Assembly (NCBI GenBank): GCA_024639025.1
Contig: JAHEJF010000161.1
Span: 1-5,529, forward strand
Origin: Ahrensia sp.
GTDB taxonomy: Bacteria; Pseudomonadota; Alphaproteobacteria; Rhizobiales; Rhizobiaceae
Direction of reading: 5' to 3'
Length of the DNA: 5,529 nt
Shown: positions 1 through 5,529 of the stretch, piece by piece
How positions within the stretch are numbered: position 1 is the first letter of the stretch
How the letters are laid out: each line of letters opens with the position of its first letter
The notes under the pieces: model-generated
Databases searched by the model: none
The model's input: only the letters and a program-made list of their open reading frames with translations
Told to the model about the DNA's origin: nothing
Translations under genes and position numbers: made by a program

Positions 1-66
1 GGCCGCTTGGCTGGATTTATCCGCGAGAACGGTACCGCAGGTTTGCTGGATATGGGCAAGGGATAA
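1..66 (+). CDS. C-terminal end of an unidentified convergent gene (partial)
   Basis: Frame 1 on the plus strand is open from the window edge and ends at a TAA at 64-66, giving 21 residues that end in GTAGLLDMGKG. I do not recognise the family and assign no function. It is called a gene end because the residue composition looks like an ordinary protein tail and about 60% of its codons end in G or C. The other two plus frames are rich in Trp, Arg and Tyr and look less natural. The stop also lies shortly before an intergenic stretch with inverted repeats, as expected where two genes converge. The gene would point toward the transporter operon, with 102 bases between the two stop codons. The call rests on a very short stretch and is tentative. 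Confidence 0.45.
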   Translation, partial: GRLAGFIRENGTAGLLDMGKG

Positions 67-104
67 TCTGGACTCTGTCAGCCTTTGATGGAATCGCGGC
101 ACCC

Positions 105-129
105 GGATTTATCAAATATTTTCAAATCC
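105..129. terminator. Weak AT-rich inverted repeat between convergent genes
   Basis: The arms ggattt (105-110) and aaatcc (124-129) are perfect reverse complements around a 13-base AT-rich loop. The repeat lies 39 bases past the stop of the plus-strand gene end and 40 bases past the stop of the last transporter gene. No run of T follows on either strand and the stem is only 6 bp, so it is a weak candidate for a bidirectional terminator. It could also be chance in an AT-rich spacer. Confidence 0.3.
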
Positions 130-141
130 CAAGTTCGCGCC

Positions 142-168
142 AGCGTTTCTGTTGAAGACTGAAACGCT
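142..168 (-). terminator. Perfect 8-bp stem-loop directly after the operon's last stop codon
   Basis: The arms agcgtttc (142-149) and gaaacgct (161-168) are perfect reverse complements separated by an 11-base loop. In the direction of the operon the hairpin begins at the base immediately after the TAG stop of the second ATPase gene (171-169). Its position suggests a transcription terminator or an mRNA 3'-end stabilising hairpin. The bases after it in that direction are G+C-rich rather than a T-tract, so a classic intrinsic terminator is not fully supported. Rho-dependent termination followed by trimming back to this stem is an alternative. Confidence 0.5.
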
Positions 169-1161
169 CTAGATTCTGCCTTCCTCAACACCGTGACAGG
201 CGGCAAAGCCAGTTTGTGTTTGAACTGGCTTGGGCACTTCATTTTTGCAGCGCTCATTGGCAAAGGGACAGCGCGGATGAAATGTGCAACCCGATGGTGG
301 ATTAATCGGATTGGGGATTTCGCCCTCAATTTCCTTGTGCTCTCTTCCGGCCATCTCAAGATCAGGCACCGCGTCGAGCAGCATGCGCGTATAGGGATGG
401 CGAGGATCCTTGAACAGCGCTTTGCTTTCGGCCACCTCGACCAGCGCGCCCAAATAGAGCACACCGATGCGATTGGCCATGTGGCGAACGACTGAAAGAT
501 CGTGACTGATGAAAAGATAGGTCAGGCCGAGTTCGTCCTGCAAATCGCGCATCAGGTTGAGAATTTGAGCCTGCACCGACACATCAAGCGCCGAAGTTGG
601 TTCGTCACACACGATAAATTCCGGATTTGCTGAAAGCGCGCGCGCGATGGCAATGCGCTGACGCTGGCCGCCGGAAAACTCATGCGGAAACTTCGCACCA
701 TCGGCGGCTGATAGCCCAACCAAAACAAGCAGTTCGTCGACGCGCTTGGCAATTTGATTCTGGTCTTCTTCAATCCCGAGCACTGTCATTGGCTCGGCAA
801 TGATATCCATCACCTTCCAGCGCGGGTTCAAGCTGGCATAGGGGCTTTGAAATATCATCTGGAACCGCTTGCGCAATTCTTGCATTTCGTCGGATGTGTC
901 CATGCGCATCGGTTGGTCATCAAAAAGCACTGCACCTTTAGACGGGCTGAGAAGGCCGACCAGCATTTTGGCAATGGTGGACTTCCCAGAGCCGGACTCG
1001 CCCACCAGAGCAAGAGTTTCTCCCTTGTTGATTTCAAAGGAAACATCATCGACTGCACGAAGATACTGCTTTTGCTCTCGCTCAATGATCCGGTTAAGCC
1101 ACGGTTTTGATACATCGAAAATGCGCGTCAGGTTGGCGACTTTTATGAGCGGCTGGGTCAT
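169..1161 (-). CDS. DppF/OppF-type ABC transporter ATP-binding protein
   Basis: This 330-residue cytoplasmic ATPase is the second of two non-identical ATPases that power the importer. All nucleotide-binding motifs are intact: Walker A GESGSGKS (54-61), Q-loop Gln105, signature FSGGQRQR (162-169), Walker B FIVCDEP with catalytic Glu187, D-loop ALDV (191-194) and switch His220. After the ATPase core comes the oligo_HPY region (HPY at 255-257) and a C-terminal cysteine set, Cys292, Cys298, Cys305 and Cys322, typical of oligo/dipeptide transporter ATPases. An insertion after the first strand (about 18-35, WLNRIIEREQKQYLRAV) is typical of DppF/OppF rather than DppD. The ATG overlaps the upstream TGA in an ATGA (1161-1158), indicating translational coupling; AAAGGG lies 9 bases upstream, inside the previous gene. 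It is the last gene of the operon. The family is certain; the transported substrate is not known. Confidence 0.96.
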   Translation of the reverse strand: MTQPLIKVANLTRIFDVSKPWLNRIIEREQKQYLRAVDDVSFEINKGETLALVGESGSGKSTIAKMLVGLLSPSKGAVLFDDQPMRMDTSDEMQELRKRFQMIFQSPYASLNPRWKVMDIIAEPMTVLGIEEDQNQIAKRVDELLVLVGLSAADGAKFPHEFSGGQRQRIAIARALSANPEFIVCDEPTSALDVSVQAQILNLMRDLQDELGLTYLFISHDLSVVRHMANRIGVLYLGALVEVAESKALFKDPRHPYTRMLLDAVPDLEMAGREHKEIEGEIPNPINPPSGCTFHPRCPFANERCKNEVPKPVQTQTGFAACHGVEEGRI

Positions 1162-2150
1162 GCGATCTTGCCCTTTGCCAGAACAGTTTCATCATACAGC
1201 CAACATGCAACTTGACGGGTTCCCTGGTCGATCAGATCGGGCCGATCAATCCGACACTTTTCGAAAGCCCTATCGCATCGTGGATTAAAGGCGCAACCTT
1301 GCGGAATATCGTTCAATCGCGGCATTGAGCCGGGAATTTGTACCAGACGATCTTCTTCCTGCGCCAGCGTGGGGATCGAGCCCATCAAGCCAACCGTATA
1401 GGGATGCATCGCGTTTTGGATAATGTCCTTGACCGGGCCGATTTCGGCAATTCGCCCAGAATACATCACGGCAACACGGTTAGCGGTTTCCGCAATCACC
1501 CCCATGTCGTGGGTAATGAGAATGACCGATGCGCCGCGTTCGGAGCACTGTTCTTTCAGCACATCAATGATCTGTGCCTGAACTGAAACATCCAGCGCAG
1601 TCGTTGGTTCATCAGCGATCACCAGTTCAGGTTCCGCAGCGAGAGCTAACGCAATTACAACGCGCTGACGCATGCCACCGGAAAATTGATGCGGATAATC
1701 GTCAATGCGTCGCTCAGCCGCCGGAATTCCGACATCATCGAGCAATCCTATCGCACGTTTTCGCGCCTCGCTTTCCGAGACTTTCAGATGGGTCCTGATC
1801 GTCTCGATGAGTTGTTCCGCAATCGTGTAAAGCGGGTTCAAGGAGGTCAAAGGATCTTGAAAAACCATTGATATCCGCCTGCCGCGAATGGCGCGCTGGG
1901 CTTCGTTTGGCAAATTATCGATGCGCTCGCCCTTGAGCCAGATTTCGCCAGATGCAATACGGCCTGGCGGGTCAAGAAGTCCCATTATGGCGGAACCGGT
2001 TAGTGATTTGCCTGCGCCTGACTCACCGACGACCCCAAGAATTTCTCCAGGTGCCAGATCGAAATTAATAGTATCGACGGCTGTGAGCGGACCGAAACGG
2101 GTCGGGAATTCGATCACGAGGTCTTTGACGGAAAGCAATGGATTGGTCAT
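1158..2150 (-). CDS. DppD/OppD-type ABC transporter ATP-binding protein
   Basis: This 330-residue cytoplasmic ATPase is the first of the operon's pair and is expected to form a heterodimer with the next gene's product beneath the two permeases. Motifs seen: Walker A GESGAGKS (42-49), Q-loop Gln98, signature FSGGMRQR (156-163), Walker B LVIADEP with catalytic Glu181, D-loop ALDV (185-188) and switch His214. The oligo_HPY region follows (HPY at 249-251), then Cys286, Cys292, Cys299 and Cys316, the C-terminal cysteine set known in this family. The start MTNPLLSVKDL is the usual DppD beginning. The ATG lies 9 bases after the upstream permease stop; a G-rich stretch overlapping that stop (TAGGCGGA) is the only ribosome-site candidate and is modest. 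Both halves of the composite ATP site look functional, with no degenerate motif. Substrate is not deducible. Confidence 0.96.
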   Translation of the reverse strand: MTNPLLSVKDLVIEFPTRFGPLTAVDTINFDLAPGEILGVVGESGAGKSLTGSAIMGLLDPPGRIASGEIWLKGERIDNLPNEAQRAIRGRRISMVFQDPLTSLNPLYTIAEQLIETIRTHLKVSESEARKRAIGLLDDVGIPAAERRIDDYPHQFSGGMRQRVVIALALAAEPELVIADEPTTALDVSVQAQIIDVLKEQCSERGASVILITHDMGVIAETANRVAVMYSGRIAEIGPVKDIIQNAMHPYTVGLMGSIPTLAQEEDRLVQIPGSMPRLNDIPQGCAFNPRCDRAFEKCRIDRPDLIDQGTRQVACWLYDETVLAKGKIA

Positions 2151-2159
2151 TCGGTCCGC

Positions 2160-3074
2160 CTATTTGAGCTTTGGATTGAGCGCATCACGCAGCCAATCGC
2201 CCAGCAAGTTTACAGAGAGCGCGAGCAAGAGCAGCGTCATGGCCGGATAAAACAGGATCCACCATTCGCCCGAGAACAAGAAACCCTGACCAATGCGGAT
2301 CAAAGTCCCTAGGGATGGTTGTGTGGGTGGGGCGCCAACGCCAAGGAACGACAGTGTTGCTTCAGCAATAATCGCCAATGCCAGTGATATTGTTGCAATC
2401 ACCAGCACGGGGCCCAGCGTATTGGGCAGAATGTGCTTGATCATGATTGAAAAAGGCGAGCGCCCAATGAGCTTGGCAGCTTGAACATATTCCTTGTTGC
2501 GCTCGACCAGCGTTGCGCCGCGCACCACGCGGGCAAACTGTACCCAGTCGGACAGACCGATGGCGATGATCAATACCCAGATGGCTACTTCGTCGCGGTA
2601 GGACGGAGGGGTTATTCCCTTGGCAATACCAAAGATCAGCAGAGCGACCAGGATCGCCGGGAAGGTCAACTGGATATCTGCAATCCGCATGATGATGGTG
2701 TCTGTCCGGCCACCGGTATAGCCAGCAATAAGGCCGAGCGTTGCACCCAGGACCATTGCAAAGACCACCGCTGAAAAGCCAACAAAAAGCGACACGCGCA
2801 AACCGTACAAAATGGTTGAGTAGATGTCGCGACCTTGATCATCGGTACCGAGCATGAAGGTTTCGCCGGTAAAGTCGTTGGGCACACCGGGCTTGGAGAA
2901 TCCGTTCATCAGGTTCAGCGAACCGGGATCAAATGGGTTCTGAGTCGCAAGCAAGGGTGCAAGAACCGCAGAAAGCACCAGGAACACCGTGACGATGAAG
3001 GCGATAACAGCTACCGGTGATCGGCGGAATTTGTAGAAGAAGTCGGAAGCCAAAAAGCGGGAGAGATTATTCAA
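2160..3074 (-). CDS. DppC/OppC-type ABC transporter permease (TTG start)
   Basis: This 304-residue inner-membrane protein is the second permease of the importer. A short cytoplasmic N-terminus (LASDFFYKFRRSP, 8-20) leads into a first membrane segment (about 21-43), matching the OppC N-terminal domain. The conserved periplasmic motif GTDDQGRDI sits at 76-84. Five more hydrophobic segments follow (about 94-118, 134-152, 163-180, 220-243 and 273-293). The EAA coupling loop, which docks on the ATPases, is at about 185-217 (core EYVQAAKLIGRSP). The frame is open 60 codons further upstream to 3254, but that extension lies inside the preceding permease gene and reads as non-membrane, Cys/His/Arg-rich sequence. 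No ATG exists near the true N-terminus. TTG at 3074-3072 is chosen because it starts 2 bases after the upstream TGA, has GGGGA 8 bases before it, and gives the normal family length. A CTG at 3080 is the alternative, but its spacing is too short. Confidence 0.92.
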   Translation of the reverse strand: MNNLSRFLASDFFYKFRRSPVAVIAFIVTVFLVLSAVLAPLLATQNPFDPGSLNLMNGFSKPGVPNDFTGETFMLGTDDQGRDIYSTILYGLRVSLFVGFSAVVFAMVLGATLGLIAGYTGGRTDTIIMRIADIQLTFPAILVALLIFGIAKGITPPSYRDEVAIWVLIIAIGLSDWVQFARVVRGATLVERNKEYVQAAKLIGRSPFSIMIKHILPNTLGPVLVIATISLALAIIAEATLSFLGVGAPPTQPSLGTLIRIGQGFLFSGEWWILFYPAMTLLLLALSVNLLGDWLRDALNPKLK

Positions 3075-3076
3075 TT

Positions 3077-4060
3077 TCAGTGTCCCCGCGATGATGCATC
3101 TGCGCTCAAGCGCGGATCGATGGCAAAGTAAAGCAGGTCCACGATCAAATTGATCAGAACAAACATGACCGAGATCAGCATCAGATAGGCAGCCATGACA
3201 GGGATATCGACGAACTGGATGGCGTTGATGAATAGCAAGCCAACACCGGGCCATTGGAACACCGTTTCTGTAATGATCGCAAAGGCAATGATTGATCCGA
3301 TTTGCAGGCCCGTGACCGTGATCACTGGTACCATTGTGTTTTTGAGCGCGTGACCAAAATTGATGGCGCGTTCAGAAAGACCGCGCGCGCGGGCAAATTT
3401 GATATAGTCGGTTCTCAAAACCTCCAACATCTCTGCCCTAACAAGCCGCATGATCAGTGTCATCTGGTAGAGACCGAGCGTGATGGCGGGCAATATGATT
3501 GCCTTAAGGCCACTTTCTGTCAGGAATCCGGTCGACCACCAGCCCAATTGAACTGTCTCTCCGCGGCCAAAACTCGGCAACCAGCCAAGCTCGACGGCAA
3601 ATATGTAGATCAGCAATATCCCGATCAGGAAGGTGGGCAGCGAGACGCCAATCAGGGACGTGGTCATAATAAAGTTGGCAACAATGCCGTCCCGCCGAAT
3701 GGCTGTAAAAACGCCGAGCCCCACGCCGAAAACGACCGCAAGCAATGCCGATACACCCGCCAGCTCTAGCGTGGCTGGCGCGCGTTCCGCGATGATGTCC
3801 GCAACGGGGCGACCCTGACGATAGCTGACACCAAAATTACCTCGTGTGACATTGCCCAGGAATTTCACGTATTGAATGGGGAAGGGGTCATTGAGGCCCA
3901 ATTGCTCGCGAACACGCTCAATGTCGGCCTGTGTGCGTTCCTGGCCCAGCAGATTGTCGACAGGATCACCGACAAAGCGAAACATGGAGAACGCCACCAG
4001 TCCCACCATCAACAGCACGAAGAGGGACTGGAAAACGCGTCGTATTACGTAAGCAAGCAT
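3077..4060 (-). CDS. DppB/OppB-type ABC transporter permease
   Basis: This 327-residue inner-membrane protein is the first permease of the importer and pairs with the DppC-type product to form the channel. It begins MLAYVIRRVFQSLFVL, the typical DppB start, with membrane segment 1 at about 9-29. A periplasmic stretch follows (about 30-98; GDPVDNLLGQ and LGLNDPFPIQYVKFL are family-typical). Further segments are at about 99-121, 133-156, 185-205, 244-265 and 288-312. The EAA loop is at about 209-241 (core YIKFARARGLSERA), and the usual IDPRL sits near the C-terminus (314-318). The start lies 23 bases after the binding-protein stop. No clear Shine-Dalgarno sequence precedes it (AAGACAACCCTC then ATG), so translation may depend on coupling. 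No stem-loop is seen in this gap, although many such operons have one there to favour binding-protein expression. Family assignment is secure; substrate is not. Confidence 0.96.
   Translation of the reverse strand: MLAYVIRRVFQSLFVLLMVGLVAFSMFRFVGDPVDNLLGQERTQADIERVREQLGLNDPFPIQYVKFLGNVTRGNFGVSYRQGRPVADIIAERAPATLELAGVSALLAVVFGVGLGVFTAIRRDGIVANFIMTTSLIGVSLPTFLIGILLIYIFAVELGWLPSFGRGETVQLGWWSTGFLTESGLKAIILPAITLGLYQMTLIMRLVRAEMLEVLRTDYIKFARARGLSERAINFGHALKNTMVPVITVTGLQIGSIIAFAIITETVFQWPGVGLLFINAIQFVDIPVMAAYLMLISVMFVLINLIVDLLYFAIDPRLSADASSRGH
3083..3087 (-). promoter_or_regulatory. Ribosome binding site deciding the TTG start of the DppC-type permease
   Basis: On the minus strand GGGGA lies inside the last codons of the upstream permease gene, 8 bases before the TTG at 3074 and only 2 bases before a possible CTG at 3080. 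The spacing supports TTG as the start. Its place inside the upstream coding end implies translational coupling between the two permeases. Confidence 0.55.
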
Positions 4061-4083
4061 GAGGGTTGTCTTAGATCAGAGTG

Positions 4084-5529
4084 CTAATTGACAGTTGCCC
4101 ATCGTAAAATAAAGAAGTTGTCCGGGCGTTGGGTCACTTCGATATTCGATTTTGTTCCCCAAAGCAGCGGTTGAACGTAAAGCGGCACATAGGCTTGTTC
4201 ATCCTGGAGAATGCCTGCAACTTCATCCAACATTGCCTGGCGTTTGGCGTCGTCGATCTCGGACTGGATCATCGGCAATAACTCATCGACACGAGCGCTT
4301 GAATAGTCGCCAAAGTTCCATGATCCAAGCTTCTTCTCCGTGTTGGGGGTGGAAGCCAAAAAGCGAATAGGATGCTCGGCGTCAAATGTGCCTGGTGACC
4401 AACCCAACAAGTACATGTCGAAATTGTCGGCACGCAATTCTGGCCAGTAATTGCTCACCGGCATGGCATCCAGTTCTGCGTTCAGCCCGATCTTGGCCAG
4501 CATTGAAACGGCTGCCTGACATACGCTCTCATCGTTCAGATACCTATCGTTTGGACATTTCAGACCGAACGAAAACCCATCCGGATAGCCTGCTTCGGCA
4601 AGAAGTGCCTTGGCACCTGCTTCGTCAAAAGCCGGGCGTTCTGAAAGCGATGGGGAGTAACCGCGCATGGCGCTGCTCACCAATTGAGCAGCGGGTTGCG
4701 CATTGCCCCGCATAATTGTTTGCAATATGGCATCCACATTGATGGCGTGGGCCACCGCCTTGCGTACACGCGCATCTTTGAACGGGTTTGGTTTGCCGGC
4801 ATCAGCGCCATATTTGAGCGTGTCGGCAGCTTGGGCAAATCCAAACATGATAACGCGGGCCTCAATACCCTGGATGACATTGACCTGTCCGGATGCCGTC
4901 AGTCGCTCCGCATCCTGAATCGGGACCGGGTTGATCAGATCAACTTCGCCTGACAGAAGCGCCGCAACAGCTGTTGCAGAGTTTTGAATCGGCGTGAATT
5001 CTGCGCGCGTAATGTTACTTTCCGCTTCGCCCCACCAATTCTGGTTTGGCACGAGCACCGTCTTCAGGCCCGGCTGTCGCTCTTCAAGTTTGAATGCGGC
5101 CGTGCCGTTGGCGTTAAGCGTTGCATGGTTTTCTGTTTCTTTCGACGGGCGTTCAGCTCCGTTGGATTCTGCCCATCCCTTGTCCATGATCATGAAATTG
5201 GCAATGGAATCGGGAAAGATCGGATTCGGTGCCTTTGTCATGAAGTCGATTGTGTAGTCATCGACAATCTTCACTTCTGATACAGGAGCGAACCAAGACG
5301 ATGTGTCTGCCTCTTCACTCGATGCGCGCTGATAAGAAAACAGGACATCTTCTGCGTTAAAGTCTTCGCCGCCGTGGAACTTGACACCTTGGCGTAAGTT
5401 AAAGCGCCAACCGTCGGAACCGATCGGCTCCCAGCTTTCTGCAAGCGATCCCTCGATTGCCATGTTCTTGTTGCGGCGCACCAGGCCTTCATAAACATTG
5501 TTGAGAAAACCAAGCACTGGTGCAGAGTT
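4084..5529 (-). CDS. Family 5 extracellular solute-binding protein, peptide/nickel type (N-terminus beyond window)
   Basis: 481 residues are visible, running in frame off the right edge. The missing start should hold about 40-60 residues: the secretion signal and the first strand. A GTG at 5517 is an internal Val, not a start, because the preceding codons (NSAP) are in frame and the region corresponds to a conserved interior part of the family. SBP_bac_5 features are clear: NVYEGLVRR (11-19), AESWEP (30-35), the signature block WRFNLRQGVKFHGG (41-54) then EDVLFSYQRA (60-69), the PNQNWWG block (161-167), FKDARVRKAVAHAIN (250-264), and LLAEAGYPDGF (309-319). The protein should act in the periplasm, delivering solute to the two permeases encoded downstream. 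Cys325 and Cys337 lie in CPNDRYLNDESVC, a pair seen in related binding proteins that may form a disulfide. The ligand-pocket segment reads LGWSPGTFDAEHP (375-387), unlike E. coli DppA, so the ligand is uncertain. It is first in the visible operon, as usual. Confidence 0.95.
   Translation of the reverse strand, partial: NSAPVLGFLNNVYEGLVRRNKNMAIEGSLAESWEPIGSDGWRFNLRQGVKFHGGEDFNAEDVLFSYQRASSEEADTSSWFAPVSEVKIVDDYTIDFMTKAPNPIFPDSIANFMIMDKGWAESNGAERPSKETENHATLNANGTAAFKLEERQPGLKTVLVPNQNWWGEAESNITRAEFTPIQNSATAVAALLSGEVDLINPVPIQDAERLTASGQVNVIQGIEARVIMFGFAQAADTLKYGADAGKPNPFKDARVRKAVAHAINVDAILQTIMRGNAQPAAQLVSSAMRGYSPSLSERPAFDEAGAKALLAEAGYPDGFSFGLKCPNDRYLNDESVCQAAVSMLAKIGLNAELDAMPVSNYWPELRADNFDMYLLGWSPGTFDAEHPIRFLASTPNTEKKLGSWNFGDYSSARVDELLPMIQSEIDDAKRQAMLDEVAGILQDEQAYVPLYVQPLLWGTKSNIEVTQRPDNFFILRWATVN

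Noticed and set aside
78..464. 128-codon minus-strand open frame
   Set aside because: Same strand as the DppF-type ATPase but in another frame inside it; rich in Arg, Cys and Trp and runs through the intergenic inverted repeats.
869..1288. 139-codon plus-strand open frame
   Set aside because: Antisense across the junction of two clearly coding ATPase genes; no family resemblance and no ribosome site noted.
3075..3254. 60-residue N-terminal extension of the DppC-type permease
   Set aside because: Overlaps the coding end of the DppB-type gene, is Cys/His/Arg-rich and does not resemble the family N-terminus; the TTG at 3074 gives a normal protein.
3302..3769. 155-codon plus-strand open frame
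   Set aside because: Lies wholly antisense to the DppB-type permease; its product is polar and low in structure (many Gln, Asp, Asn), as expected from the complement of membrane-protein codons.
5515..5517. GTG as the start of the binding protein
   Set aside because: The frame stays open to the window edge and the residues on both sides fit the conserved interior of family 5 binding proteins; a secretion signal would be missing.
1..5529. A new defence, mobile or RNA-based system
   Set aside because: Every long coding region is a standard importer subunit; I saw no transposase, integrase, tandem array, tRNA or rRNA, and no gene-free stretch longer than about 100 bases.

Overview
The window carries most of one ABC importer operon of the peptide/nickel (Dpp/Opp/Gsi, PepT) family, all on the minus strand and ordinary in layout. 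The style of the proteins, the moderate G+C and the tightly packed operon suggest a proteobacterium, most likely an alphaproteobacterium of the Hyphomicrobiales/Rhodobacterales kind. That placement is inference from protein style only; there is no rRNA or other marker here.

Reading in the direction of transcription (right to left): a family 5 extracellular solute-binding protein (5529-4084, its N-terminus lies beyond the right edge); a DppB-type permease (4060-3077); a DppC-type permease (3074-2160, best read with a TTG start); a DppD-type ATPase (2150-1158); and a DppF-type ATPase (1161-169). The gaps are 23, 2 and 9 bases, followed by a 4-base ATGA overlap, so the five genes almost certainly form one translationally coupled transcript. 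The promoter and the secretion signal of the binding protein are outside the window. Together the proteins form a complete importer: the periplasmic protein captures the solute, the two permeases form the channel, and the two different ATPases drive it. Both ATPases are intact in all nucleotide-binding motifs, and both carry the four-cysteine C-terminal region linked to an iron-sulfur cluster in this family. The substrate cannot be read from the sequence; peptide, modified peptide, opine or metal-chelate are all possible.

On the left, bases 1-66 look like the last 21 codons of a separate, convergent plus-strand gene of unknown function. The roughly 100 bases between the two convergent stop codons hold two inverted repeats, one a perfect 8-bp stem that directly abuts the stop codon of the last ATPase gene. 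They are the likely end of both transcription units, although neither is followed by a T-tract. I found no mobile element, CRISPR array, RNA gene or novel system. The most useful points for a second look are the TTG start, the two inverted repeats, the cysteine motifs and the unknown ligand.
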